DNA of 64,000 bases from assembly GCA_020632915.1 (NCBI GenBank), contig JACKEP010000011.1:108359-172358 (forward strand). Reading direction: 5' to 3'. This document shows positions 52,801 through 61,350 of the stretch, piece after piece (within the stretch, counting starts at the first letter, position 1; every line of letters begins with the position of its first letter). The stretch comes from Alphaproteobacteria bacterium. Its GTDB lineage: Bacteria > Myxococcota_A > UBA796 > GCA-2862545. Below the pieces are notes generated by a model. That model had not been told where the DNA came from, did not search any database, and was given only the letters and a program-made list of their open reading frames with translations. The position numbers were made by a program, and so were the translations under genes.

Positions 52801-52806
52801 TAGCGT
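52801..52806 (+). promoter_or_regulatory. Putative -10 element TAGCGT
   Basis: TAGCGT, 22 bases before the ATG at 52829, in the 92-base divergent gap after the sulfatase-like gene. Confidence 0.3.
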
Positions 52807-52828
52807 CGGCGCCCTGACGGGAGCAGCG

Positions 52829-54061
52829 ATGCCGGGGTCGAGGGGAGCGGGGCTGGCGCTGGCGGGCCTCGTGGCCGTGGCGCAGGTCGGGTGCGGCGGC
52901 GGCGCGGGCCAGGCGGCGTTCGACGCCACGTCGGCCCGGCTGACCGCGCCGGTCGACGTCCCCGAGGCGGGCTGGAGCCCCGACGTGCGCGTGTTCGTGA
53001 CGTCGGGGACGCTGCGCGCGCTGGTGCGGGCCGCGCTGGACGCGCGGGGGCCGATCACGCAGGGGCTGGCGGCGGGGTCGCTGGCCTTCCAGGCGCGGCT
53101 GGACGTGCAGCGGCTCGACGTGGCCGACCGGACGCCGGCCTGCCCGGCCTGCGTGCCGCTGTCGATCGCCCTGCTGGGCACGGTGCAGGGCACGCGCTTC
53201 GACCTGTCGGCCACGGCCGCGGTGCACGCCGACGTCGACGTCGGGCTCGACGTCGATCGGGACGGGGACGCCCTGGTGGTGACGGCGCGCCTGCTCGACG
53301 TGTCGGACGTGGGCGTCGAGCTCGGCGGCTTGCGGGAGACGGCGGCGCTGCGCGATCCGCTCGTCCGGCTGGCGCGCGCGCAGGTGCTCGAGGCGCTGCC
53401 GCCGGTGCAGGTGGCCCGGCTCGACGACGCTGCGCTGCCTGTGGCCCGGGCGCGCGCCGTCGGGGCGGAGGGCGGGGTGGAGGTGCTGGTGCGCACCACC
53501 TCGCCGACGGCCACGCCCGTGACCACGCCGGCCGCGGGACCGACGTCGTTCACGGTGCGCGCGAGCGCAGCGTCCCTCGTGGGGCTGGCGGCGCGGGAGG
53601 CGCTGGCGCGCGGGCCAGTGGCCGGCGTGATCGTCGAGCCGCGGTCGCTCGCGGTCGACGGCGACACCGTCACCGCCGGGGTGCGCACCTGGGTGCCGGT
53701 GCCCGGGGGCTGCGGCGGGGGCGGCACGTGGTGGCGCGACGACGTCGTCACCGGGCGCCTCACGCTCGACGGTCCGACGGTGAGCCTGACGCCCACGGGC
53801 CTGGACGCCGCGGGTGCGTCCGACGACGCTGGCGTGCTCGACGAGGCGGCGCGGGTGGCGGCGCGGGCGGTGCTCGGGGCGCTCGCCACCCGGCTGACGG
53901 CCACGGTGCCTGCCCGTCACACCGCCGAGGTCGGTGACCTCGACGTGCGTGTGCGGCTGATCAAGCTGCTCGGTGAGGGCGACGACCTGGTGCTGCGTGG
54001 CAAGCTCGACGTGGGCCCGTCCGACCGACCCGACCGACCCGACCGCCCCAGGAGCCCGTGA
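52829..54061 (+). CDS. Lipoprotein of unknown function
   Basis: 410 residues; not recognised. MPGSRGAGLALAGLVAVAQVG then Cys is a lipobox. The mature chain is long alternating beta-strands (FDLSATAAVHADVDVGLDVD, DALVVTARLLDVSDVGVELG) with two half-length similar parts, in a style like tubular lipid-binding (TULIP/BPI) or AsmA-type domains, but this is only an impression. A CPAC pair at about residue 109 could form a disulfide. The tail reads DRPDRPDRPRSP, from a short GACCGACCC repeat. GGGAGCAGCG precedes the ATG. Confidence 0.5.
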   Translation: MPGSRGAGLALAGLVAVAQVGCGGGAGQAAFDATSARLTAPVDVPEAGWSPDVRVFVTSGTLRALVRAALDARGPITQGLAAGSLAFQARLDVQRLDVADRTPACPACVPLSIALLGTVQGTRFDLSATAAVHADVDVGLDVDRDGDALVVTARLLDVSDVGVELGGLRETAALRDPLVRLARAQVLEALPPVQVARLDDAALPVARARAVGAEGGVEVLVRTTSPTATPVTTPAAGPTSFTVRASAASLVGLAAREALARGPVAGVIVEPRSLAVDGDTVTAGVRTWVPVPGGCGGGGTWWRDDVVTGRLTLDGPTVSLTPTGLDAAGASDDAGVLDEAARVAARAVLGALATRLTATVPARHTAEVGDLDVRVRLIKLLGEGDDLVLRGKLDVGPSDRPDRPDRPRSP

Positions 54062-54068
54062 GGCGCCG

Positions 54069-54950
54069 TCAGCGCACCGCGTCGAGGGCGCCGTAGGGGT
54101 CGAACAGCACCATCGCGAGCGGCGCGCCGGGGCTGGCCTCGATCACCATCTCGGTGTCGTTCTCGAGGTGGACGAGGACCTGCTCGCGCAGCGGATGGTC
54201 GCGCACCGTGCCCTGGCCGGCGAAGACGTAGCCCACGACCGGATGGGACAGGTTGGCGGGCACCGTGAACCGGTCGCGCAGCAGCAGCTCGTAGAGGTGA
54301 CCGTCCATCGCCACGGGGGTGAGCGCGTGGGCGTCGCCCGACGCCGCGAAGGCGGGCAGGTCGTCGGCGGGGTGGCCGGCGTAGGGGGCGCCGCCGCCGA
54401 GGATGCGCGGGTCGTCGGGCTTGACGTAGAAGTTCCCCGAGAACTTCGGCTGCGTGAACACGAGGTTGGCGAGGAAGCGCGTGTCGTCGGGGTTGCGCCA
54501 CTCGTGGGCGTCGAGGGGCGGGGACGACACCACGCTGCCCAGGCCGTAGGTGGCCGAGCGGTGGGTGATGACGCCGTCCTCCCCCCAGTAGTTGTCGATC
54601 ACCGCGCTGCCGCCGGCGATCACGGTGGCCTCGTAGCTGTCGGGGTGCAGGTGCAGCGGCGTGATCTGGCCGTGACCCATGAAGTGGCCGTGCACCGAGG
54701 CGCCCGGGCTCGAGAAGTAGGTCTCGGAGAAGTCGGCGAGGTGGGCCTTGTCCTGGTTGACGAAGGCGTAGCGGGCCGCGAGGTCGACGGTCCACACCTG
54801 GGCCGCCGCGCCGAACTCGCCCACCTGGTAGGTGCCGGTCATGCTGCGCACGGTCCAGACGTAGGCCACGACGGCCACCACGAGCAGCACCCGGTACAGG
54901 TTGAGGCTGCGCTTCAGATCGGCCACCTCGGTGGCGGTGTCGTCGGCCAT
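54069..54950 (-). CDS. Membrane-anchored cupin-domain protein
   Basis: 293 residues. After a short acidic N-terminus comes one helix (VLLVVAVVAYVWTV, about residues 22-37), then a periplasmic domain with a cupin metal motif HGHFMGHGQITPLHLHPDSYE (H-x-H and Glu), followed by GGSAVIDNYWG. A second, less clear beta segment (VVGYVFAGQGTVRD) could be the other cupin half. Metal-dependent isomerase or dioxygenase activity is possible but not assignable. The ATG at 54950 has AAGGGAG upstream; a TAGGGT hexamer lies 22 bases before it. Convergent with the 52829 gene. Confidence 0.6.
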   Translation of the reverse strand: MADDTATEVADLKRSLNLYRVLLVVAVVAYVWTVRSMTGTYQVGEFGAAAQVWTVDLAARYAFVNQDKAHLADFSETYFSSPGASVHGHFMGHGQITPLHLHPDSYEATVIAGGSAVIDNYWGEDGVITHRSATYGLGSVVSSPPLDAHEWRNPDDTRFLANLVFTQPKFSGNFYVKPDDPRILGGGAPYAGHPADDLPAFAASGDAHALTPVAMDGHLYELLLRDRFTVPANLSHPVVGYVFAGQGTVRDHPLREQVLVHLENDTEMVIEASPGAPLAMVLFDPYGALDAVR

Positions 54951-54972
54951 CGGCTCCCTTCCAGCGGGGCGC

Positions 54973-54978
54973 ACCCTA
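54973..54978 (-). promoter_or_regulatory. Putative -10 element TAGGGT (minus)
   Basis: Minus-strand TAGGGT, 22 bases before the ATG at 54950, between the cupin and the third sulfatase-like gene. Confidence 0.3.
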
Positions 54979-55018
54979 GCACGTGCGCGGCGGCGTCACG
55001 CGGGCGCACCCGGGGCGG

Positions 55019-56416
55019 CTACGGCGACGTGGGTGGAGGCGTCTGCGAGGGCGCCTCGGACGGCTCCGTCGCGTCGTCGGCGCCCCGCTTCGCCTCGGCG
55101 TCGTCGACGTAGCCGAGCAGCTCCAGCAGCCCCATCGTGTCCTCATTCTCCTTGCCGACGCGGTCCTCGAGCTCGGGCACCGCGTGCAGGGCGTCGAGCA
55201 GGCGCGCCACCACGTCGGGGTGGGCGTCGGACACGTCGTGGGCCTCGTCGGGGTCGGCCGTCAGGTCGTACAGGGCGTGGGGGACGTCGTCGCGCACCAC
55301 GAGCTTGTACTGGCCGTCGCGGACCGCCTTGCGGCTGCGCCACATGCTCACGACCGGTCGGGTGGGCGCGGGCTCGTGGGCCAGATCGGTGCCGTGGTAG
55401 CTGCCTGCGGGCAGGTCGATGCCCAGCCGCGCCAGGACGGTCGGCAGCACGTCGAGCGTGCTCACCGGCGCGTCGCTGCGGCCGATGCCCCCCAGGCGAC
55501 CGCCGTGGTCGCGCACGAAGAACGGCACGTGCAGCTCGCGGCCGTGCAGGGTGCGGCAGTGGTCCCACGCGTCGTCCTCGCCCAGCCACTCGCCGTGGTC
55601 GGCGATCAGCACCACGATGGCCTGCCGGTCGAGGCCCGTGGTCTGCAGGTGGTCGAACAGGCGCCCCAGCTGGGCGTCGGCGTAGGCGATCTCGCCGTCG
55701 TACAGGTTGCGCAGGTGGGCGACGTCCTCGGGCGTGAAGATGTGGCCGGCCTCCATCCACGCCCACTTCTCGTTGGGGCGCTCGGCCTGCAGCGCCGCGC
55801 GCCGGTCGCCGGAGCGGGTGGAGGTGTTGCCCTGGTCGAAGGACGGGTAGCCGGCGTGGATCTCGTAGGGGTCGTGGGGGTCGAACAGGTGGACCCACAG
55901 GAACGTGGGCCCGCCCTGCCACGGCCAGCCGTGCAGCAGCGCGATCGCGCGGTCGACGACGTCCTCGCCGGACCGGGTGGACATGCCGTAGGCGTCGAGC
56001 TCGTCGCGGCCCTGCGTCTCGAAGCGGTCGAAGCCGCGGCTGTAGCCGCCGTCGGCGTCGTACACGAACATGTGCTGGCTCGTGGACGCGACGGTGCGGA
56101 AGCCGTGGTCGTGGAGCACCTCGGCGAGCCGCGGCCGGTCCGGCGCCAGGTCGTGGCCGCCGGAGAGGAACTGCCGCACCGCCGGGATCGTGCACGGCGC
56201 CGACGTGCTCGCCTGGGTGAACACGGTGGCGTCGCCGAAGTAGGCGTCGATCTGCGGGGTGGTGGCGTGCTCGGCGCCGAGCAGGCCGACGTGGTCGGCG
56301 CGCAGGGTGTCGATGCTGACCAGGATGACCAGCGGATCGTCGGCGCCGGGGCCGCCCCACAGGCAGCCCGCCGTGAGCAGCACCGGCGCGAGGGCGGCCA
56401 GGGCCGGCCAGCGCAT
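55019..56416 (-). CDS. Sulfatase-fold lipoprotein, third copy, divergent
   Basis: 465 residues. Lipobox Cys18 in LAPVLLTAGCLWG. Motifs ILVSIDTLRADHVGLLG and VLIADHGEWLGEDDAWDH; the nucleophile segment is SAPCTIPAVRQFLSG. Aligned from the conserved Ser-Gly end, Thr76 takes the nucleophile place, with Cys75 next to it. It is more diverged than the two copies at 49.8-52.7 kb. The ATG at 56416 overlaps the kinase stop by one base (TGATG); a GTG three bases earlier would overlap as GTGA. GGAGG precedes both. Confidence 0.75.
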   Translation of the reverse strand: MRWPALAALAPVLLTAGCLWGGPGADDPLVILVSIDTLRADHVGLLGAEHATTPQIDAYFGDATVFTQASTSAPCTIPAVRQFLSGGHDLAPDRPRLAEVLHDHGFRTVASTSQHMFVYDADGGYSRGFDRFETQGRDELDAYGMSTRSGEDVVDRAIALLHGWPWQGGPTFLWVHLFDPHDPYEIHAGYPSFDQGNTSTRSGDRRAALQAERPNEKWAWMEAGHIFTPEDVAHLRNLYDGEIAYADAQLGRLFDHLQTTGLDRQAIVVLIADHGEWLGEDDAWDHCRTLHGRELHVPFFVRDHGGRLGGIGRSDAPVSTLDVLPTVLARLGIDLPAGSYHGTDLAHEPAPTRPVVSMWRSRKAVRDGQYKLVVRDDVPHALYDLTADPDEAHDVSDAHPDVVARLLDALHAVPELEDRVGKENEDTMGLLELLGYVDDAEAKRGADDATEPSEAPSQTPPPTSP

Positions 56417-57390
56417 CACTCAGCACCTCCGTCGGGGGGTGAGGTGGGGTAGCCGGAGCCCGCGGGCAGGGCCAGCAGCGCCGCAGGAGCGGACCGGCCG
56501 TGGACCGTGTGGTGCAGCGCGCGACGGCCCGCCGTCCGCAGCGCGTCGTCGTGGGCGACCACACCGTAGTGCAGCACGAGCGCGCCGTGGACGGTGGCGC
56601 GCTGCCGCGCCCGTGCCCAGGTGGCGTCGTCGACCGGACCGTAGGCGTCGAGGAAGGTGGCGTGGACCTCGGGGGGCAGCCACCCCCACGCCATCGACAG
56701 GTCCAGCGCCGTGTCGCCCGCGTGCAGGTCGCCCCAGTCGATCACGCCCGCGATCCGCAGCGGCCTGCCGGGGGCGTCCCCGCCGTCCAGGGTGACGTGA
56801 CGGGCGTACAGGTCGCCGTGGACCCACCGGCGCGGACCGTCGTCGGGTGGCAGGTCGACGTGCGCCGTGATGCGCTCGAGCGCGGCGCGGGCGAGGTCGG
56901 CGTCCACCCCGTCCAGCTCCGCCACGAGCGCCGGCATGCGCGCCACGCTCCGCGGCCAGTCCTGCCGGCCGATCGTGTCGCCGGGCGCGTCGTCGGGGAC
57001 GGGGACGTCGTGCAGGGCGCGGAGGAACGCGGCGAGCGCGCGGGCGAGGTCGGGCCACGCCGCGTCGGGGACGTCCACGCGGCACGCCGTGGTGCCTGCC
57101 ACCCAGCGGCAGAGCGCGTAGGGCAGGGGGTGATCGTGCGTGGCCGCGATCGTGTCGAGCGGCGTGGACACCGGCAGCGGCAGCGCCTCGGCGAGCCCGG
57201 GCAGCCAGCGCGACTCCTGGAGCAGCAGCGTGCCGCCGAGCGCCCGTTGGGCGAAGCGCACCGACAGGGCGTCGCCCAGGCGCCACACGACGTTGTCCCA
57301 GCCAGCGCCCGCCGGCTGCAGCGGCAGCGACGCGAGCGAGGGCCACGCACGGTCGACGAGCACCCGGGCGCGCGCTGCGTCCACGGGCAC
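56416..57390 (-). CDS. Aminoglycoside-phosphotransferase (APH)-like kinase
   Basis: 324 residues. APH-family pattern: the catalytic loop is RWVHGDLYARHVTLDGG (His-Gly-Asp-x4-His in place of HGDLHxxN), and the metal motif is GVIDWGDLHAGDTALDLS (D-W-G-D). The N-lobe has GAGWDNVVWRL and RFAQRALGGTLLLQ. Family members phosphorylate small molecules such as antibiotics, choline or sugars; the substrate is unknown. GTG start at 57390, with GTG at 57384 as an alternative. Co-transcribed with the third sulfatase-like gene. Confidence 0.75.
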   Translation of the reverse strand: MPVDAARARVLVDRAWPSLASLPLQPAGAGWDNVVWRLGDALSVRFAQRALGGTLLLQESRWLPGLAEALPLPVSTPLDTIAATHDHPLPYALCRWVAGTTACRVDVPDAAWPDLARALAAFLRALHDVPVPDDAPGDTIGRQDWPRSVARMPALVAELDGVDADLARAALERITAHVDLPPDDGPRRWVHGDLYARHVTLDGGDAPGRPLRIAGVIDWGDLHAGDTALDLSMAWGWLPPEVHATFLDAYGPVDDATWARARQRATVHGALVLHYGVVAHDDALRTAGRRALHHTVHGRSAPAALLALPAGSGYPTSPPDGGAE

Positions 57391-57457
57391 CTCGGGGGTC
57401 CACGGGCGAGCTGAGGTCAGGCGGTCCCCCGGGCGGCGCGGCGGCCCGCGGCCGTGG

Positions 57458-58006
57458 TCACGGTCCGGCGGGTCGGTAACCCACCGGGGCGTAGTCGTTG
57501 CCCTGGGGGAGCTCGCCGGGCGTCAGCAGGCGGGCGCGGCCGTCGAGGTCGAAGCCGACGGTGCCCGGGGCCAGGAACGGGCTGCGGTGGCCCTCCGACA
57601 GGCGCTGGAGGTCCTGCTGGTACTGCTGGTAGCGCTGGTGGAGGGCGTCGAGGCGCGCGCGGTCCTCCGCGATGCGCTGGGCGGCCTCCTGGCGGTGGAG
57701 GGCGTCGAGCCGGGCCTGCTCGGCGGCGAGGCGCGCGAGCTCGAGCTGCTGGGCGTGCTCGGCCAGCTGGGCCTGCTGCCACCACACGCCAGTGCCGAGG
57801 CCGGCGAGCAGCACGGCCGCGGCCGCCATCAGGGTGCGTCCGGGCATCGGGCGGTTGGCCGGGGTGGGCAGCGTGGGACCGGCGAGCGGGTCGCGCGCGT
57901 CGACGGCGTCCGCCACGCGCGTCAGCACGCGGTCGGTGAAGTCCTCGGAGGCCCTGGCGCGCGGCAGATCCCGCAGCGCGCGGCCGATCGGATCGTCATC
58001 GTGCAT
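57458..58006 (-). CDS. Putative anti-sigma factor, single-TM
   Basis: 182 residues. A cytoplasmic N-terminus of about 70 residues (DPIGRALRDLPRARASEDF) is followed by one membrane helix (TLMAAAAVLLAGLGTGVWW, about 76-95), a long Gln/Arg/Ala coiled coil (ARLAAEQARLDALHRQEAAQ, about 105-155) and a short C-terminal segment. It follows the ECF sigma gene with an 11-base overlap, the common arrangement for a sigma and its membrane anti-sigma. No zinc-binding HxxxCxxC motif, so assignment rests on context. GGAGGGAGACC precedes the ATG. Confidence 0.65.
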   Translation of the reverse strand: MHDDDPIGRALRDLPRARASEDFTDRVLTRVADAVDARDPLAGPTLPTPANRPMPGRTLMAAAAVLLAGLGTGVWWQQAQLAEHAQQLELARLAAEQARLDALHRQEAAQRIAEDRARLDALHQRYQQYQQDLQRLSEGHRSPFLAPGTVGFDLDGRARLLTPGELPQGNDYAPVGYRPAGP

Positions 58007-58601
58007 GGTCTCCCTCCGTCCAGAAGCCCTCGAGGTGGGTGCGCAGCAGGGCCTTGCCGCGGTGGACACGGCTGCGGGCGGTGGCCTCGGGGATGTCGAG
58101 TGTGGACGCGATCTCGGCGTAGGACCAGCCCTCGATCTCCCGCAGGACGATGGCGGCCTTGTAGTCCTCGGGCAGGCGCTGCAGCGCGCGCTGCACGGCG
58201 ACCTGCTCCTCGCTGCCCTGGAGGTCGGCGTCGGGGGCCCGCTCGCCGCCGGTGCTGATCCAGACGCGCACCCGGTCGACCCGCTCCAGCCAGCGCTTGC
58301 GGCGCCGGGCCTCGCTGCGCAGCTGGTTGGTGGCGATCCGGTAGAGCCAGGCCGCGAACCGCCCGGACTCGACGTACTGGTGGCACTTGGTGAAGGCGCG
58401 GACGAAGGCTTCCTGGGCCAGGTCCTCGGCGCTGACGCGGTTGCCGGTGAGCATGGTGAGGTAGGACACCAGGCCGTCCTTGTGCCGGTCGACCAGCACG
58501 GCGAACGCGTCGGTGTCGCCGGTGCGCACGCGGCGCATCAGCGCGTCGTCGGGCTCGTCCTCGTGCGCGGGAGGAAACAACGGGTAGACGTTCGCGGCCA
58601 T
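57996..58601 (-). CDS. ECF-family RNA polymerase sigma factor
   Basis: 201 residues. Region 2 has NRVSAEDLAQEAFVRAF and FAAWLYRIATNQLRSEARRR; region 4 has LPEDYKAAIVLREIEGWSYA and ATARSRVHRGKALLRTHL, the DNA-recognition helix for the -35. The ATG at 58601 has GGAGG eight bases upstream. A GGAAC-N16-CGTT promoter directly upstream suggests self-activation. Its target genes cannot be told from this window alone. Confidence 0.92.
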   Translation of the reverse strand: MAANVYPLFPPAHEDEPDDALMRRVRTGDTDAFAVLVDRHKDGLVSYLTMLTGNRVSAEDLAQEAFVRAFTKCHQYVESGRFAAWLYRIATNQLRSEARRRKRWLERVDRVRVWISTGGERAPDADLQGSEEQVAVQRALQRLPEDYKAAIVLREIEGWSYAEIASTLDIPEATARSRVHRGKALLRTHLEGFWTEGDHAR

Positions 58602-58619
58602 GGGTCCTCCGGGTTGTAC

Positions 58620-58644
58620 AACGCCACAGCGCGGCGCGCGTTCC
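58620..58644 (-). promoter_or_regulatory. ECF-type promoter GGAAC-N16-CGTT
   Basis: On the minus strand, GGAAC (complement at 58640-58644), a 16-base spacer, then CGTT (complement at 58620-58623), followed after about 18 bases by the sigma gene's ATG at 58601. This spacing and sequence are the usual ECF/sigma-E-type consensus, so it is a strong candidate for autoregulation. Confidence 0.5.
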
Positions 58645-58701
58645 CAAAGCCGCGCGGATCGACCGGGCGGCCGGGCGACGGCCGTCGCGGGGGAGGGGGA
58701 C

Positions 58702-59238
58702 ATGCTCGCAGCGCTCGACACGGACAGGATGTACGGGCGTCCCTGGAGCCGCAGCGCCGAGGACGTGCAGGCGGTGTGGGACCTGTACAGCGACGACCGG
58801 GTCACGCGGTACACCGGGATGGCGCGCCTGGCCTCGCCCGACGCCGTCGGTCCCTGGCTCGACGCCGTGATCGGGCGCAACGACGCCTACCCGGATGGCA
58901 CCGGGTCGCTGGCGATGCGGCTGCGCGCGACGGACACGATCGTCGGCACCGGGATGCTCAAGCCGATCCCGTTCGCCGACGGCACGCTGTCCGATACGAT
59001 CGAGGTGGGCTGGCACCTGGCGCCGGCGTGGTGGGGGCACGGGCTGGCCACCGAGATGGGGCGGGCGCTGCTGCGTCACGCCTTCGACGTGCTCGGCCTC
59101 GACAGCGTCATCGCGGTCGTGCGGGCCGAGAACGCCCCGTCGCTGGCCGTGACGGAGCGCCTGGGGATGGTCCGAGAGGGGGTCGTCACCACCTGGTACG
59201 GCGGGATCCCGCTGGTGCAGCACCGTGCGGTCCGCTAG
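58702..59238 (+). CDS. GNAT-family N-acetyltransferase (RimJ/RimL-like)
   Basis: 178 residues. The GNAT core is visible: LAMRLRATDTIVGTGMLKP, EVGWHLAPAWWGHGLATEM (the acetyl-CoA pyrophosphate loop, here W-G-H-G-L-A) and VRAENAPSLAVTERLGMV. Such enzymes acetylate small molecules or protein N-termini. Start at 58702, with GGGAGGGGGAC upstream, chosen over longer frames. Substrate unknown; divergent from the sigma gene. Confidence 0.85.
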   Translation: MLAALDTDRMYGRPWSRSAEDVQAVWDLYSDDRVTRYTGMARLASPDAVGPWLDAVIGRNDAYPDGTGSLAMRLRATDTIVGTGMLKPIPFADGTLSDTIEVGWHLAPAWWGHGLATEMGRALLRHAFDVLGLDSVIAVVRAENAPSLAVTERLGMVREGVVTTWYGGIPLVQHRAVR

Positions 59239-59319
59239 CTGCCGGGCGTGCGCTCACCGTGCGCGCCGTCCGAGCGGGACGACGCCACGCGCGTCGCGTC
59301 CCCGGAGGCCGCGCCCGCC

Positions 59320-61341
59320 ATGAACCCGTCCGACGAGCCGACACAGGGCACGGCGCTGCGGCGGGTGCGGGACGACCGGGCCCGCGGGATCCTGCTGACG
59401 GCGTCCCTGCTGCCGATCGTGCTGGCGCCCGGGCTCGGCGAGCACGGCACGCTGGCGCTCCCCGGCGATGTGGTGCCGTTCGTGGCGGCGGCGCTGCTCG
59501 CGGCGTCCACGCTGCCCGGATGGGTGGCGCTGCTGGCGCGCATCCTCGCGATGAGCGGCGTGGCGCTGGGGGTGGGCTGGGTGCTGCTGCACGCGCTCGG
59601 GTCGCCCGGCTACGGCCTCGCGCTGATGGTGGGCGGCACGTTCGTCGTGCTGCCGCTGTGGCCGCCGCCGGTGCTGCCCGGGGCCCAGGCGCCGTCGGCG
59701 GAGCGCCCGGTGGCGCCGGGGTCGGCGGCCGTGGCCACGGTGGGCCTGCTGCTGGCGCTGCACCACGGCGCCCCCCAGCCGCTGCAGCGCCTGCTCGTGG
59801 TGGTGGTGGCGCTGCTGCCGGTGTTCACGGCGCTGCGGGACGTGCAGCGCCACGGCCACGGCGCGGCGCCCGCGATCGGCGGCGTGCTCGCGGGCCTGCT
59901 GCTGGTGGGGATCAGCGCCGTGCGTGCGGCCCCGCTGCCGCCGGGGTGGGCGGTGCTGGTGCCGATGGCGGTGCTGGTGGTGTCGGCGCTGCGCGATCGT
60001 CCGCCGGCGCTGGCGCTGCTGCCCGAGCTGGTGCTGGCGAGCCCTGCGCGGATGCTGGTGGTCAGCTTCGCCGCCTTGTGCGTGGGCGGCAGCGTGCTGC
60101 TGGCGCTGCCGGCGGCGTCGGCCAGCGGGCAGGGCGTGCGGTGGATCGACGCGCTGTTCACCGCCGTGAGCGCCACGTGCGTCACCGGCCTCATCGTGCT
60201 CGACACCCCCCACGACTTCTCGCTGCTGGGCCAGGCCGGCATCGCCCTGCTCATCCAGTTCGGCGGCCTGGGCATCATGACGTTCGCCGCGGCGGCGATG
60301 GTGTGGATGGGCACGCGGCTGTCGGTCAAGCACGAGCGGGCCACGGCCGACATGCTCGGGTCCGAGGCGCGCGCCGACCTGCGGGGCGCGCTCTGGCGCG
60401 TGCTGCTGATCACCGGGGCCACCGAGGCGGCCGGTGCCGTGGTGCTCGCGGCGATGTTCGCCGTCGACGGCGACGGCCCGGCCAGCGCCCTGTGGCGGGG
60501 CGTGTTCACGTCGATCTCGGCCTTCTGCAACGCCGGGTTCGCGCTCCAGTCCGACAGCCTGATCCCCTACCAGCACCACGGCGCCGTGCTCGTCGTGGTG
60601 TCGGCGCTGATCGTGCTGGGCGGCCTCGGGCCGGCCGTGGTGGGCGACCTGCCGGCGGTGGTGCGGCGACGCAAGGTGCCGCTGGCCACGGCGCTGGTGC
60701 TGGTGGTGACGGCGCTGCTGCTCGTGGTGCCCACGCTCGGCTACCTGGTGCTGGAGTGGGACCACACGCTCGAGGGCCTGACGTCGGGCGAGCGCTTCGT
60801 CAACGCGTGGTTCCAGGCGGTGACGCTGCGCACGGCCGGGTTCAACTCGGTCGACTACGCCGAGCTCCAGCCGGCCACGTGGACGCTGATGATCGTGGCG
60901 ATGTTCGTCGGCGGCAGCCCCGGGTCCACCGCGGGTGGCGTCAAGACCACCACGATGGGCGTGCTCCTGCTCGCGGTGACGGCCACGGTGCGCGGGCGTG
61001 GCGACGTCGAGGTCGCCGGCTGGCGGCTGAACCACCGCACCGTGCTCGAGGCCGTGGCCGTGGTCACCGTGGGCGTGTTCGCGGTGGTGGTGGGCCTGCT
61101 GGCGCTGCAGCTGACCCAGACGCTGTCCCTGCGGATGGGCCTGTTCGAGGTGGTCAGCGCGCTCGCCACGGTGGGGCTGTCGCTCGGCGCCACCGGCGAG
61201 CTCGACGACGTCGGCAAGATGATCATCATCCTGTGCATGTTCGCGGGCCGCGTCGGTCCGCTCACCCTGTTCGTGTTCCTCGCCGACCGACGGCACTCGG
61301 GGGCCGTGCGCTACCCCGACGCCGCCGTGCCGGTGGGATGA
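59320..61341 (+). CDS. trkH: TrkH/KtrB-type potassium uptake channel subunit
   Basis: 673 residues, about 12 hydrophobic helices. Four P-loop filter segments are visible: SATCVTGLIVLD, SISAFCNAGFAL, TLRTAGFNSVDY and LATVGLSLGATG, each with the filter Gly. Also EVVSALATVGLSL. About 200 additional residues with several helices precede the first P-loop. Imports K+ with the TrkA subunit. The ATG at 59320 has GGAGG 12 bases upstream; a GTG at 59248 is a less likely start. Followed after nine bases by trkA. Confidence 0.88.
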   Translation: MNPSDEPTQGTALRRVRDDRARGILLTASLLPIVLAPGLGEHGTLALPGDVVPFVAAALLAASTLPGWVALLARILAMSGVALGVGWVLLHALGSPGYGLALMVGGTFVVLPLWPPPVLPGAQAPSAERPVAPGSAAVATVGLLLALHHGAPQPLQRLLVVVVALLPVFTALRDVQRHGHGAAPAIGGVLAGLLLVGISAVRAAPLPPGWAVLVPMAVLVVSALRDRPPALALLPELVLASPARMLVVSFAALCVGGSVLLALPAASASGQGVRWIDALFTAVSATCVTGLIVLDTPHDFSLLGQAGIALLIQFGGLGIMTFAAAAMVWMGTRLSVKHERATADMLGSEARADLRGALWRVLLITGATEAAGAVVLAAMFAVDGDGPASALWRGVFTSISAFCNAGFALQSDSLIPYQHHGAVLVVVSALIVLGGLGPAVVGDLPAVVRRRKVPLATALVLVVTALLLVVPTLGYLVLEWDHTLEGLTSGERFVNAWFQAVTLRTAGFNSVDYAELQPATWTLMIVAMFVGGSPGSTAGGVKTTTMGVLLLAVTATVRGRGDVEVAGWRLNHRTVLEAVAVVTVGVFAVVVGLLALQLTQTLSLRMGLFEVVSALATVGLSLGATGELDDVGKMIIILCMFAGRVGPLTLFVFLADRRHSGAVRYPDAAVPVG

Positions 61342-61350
61342 GGAGAGGCG

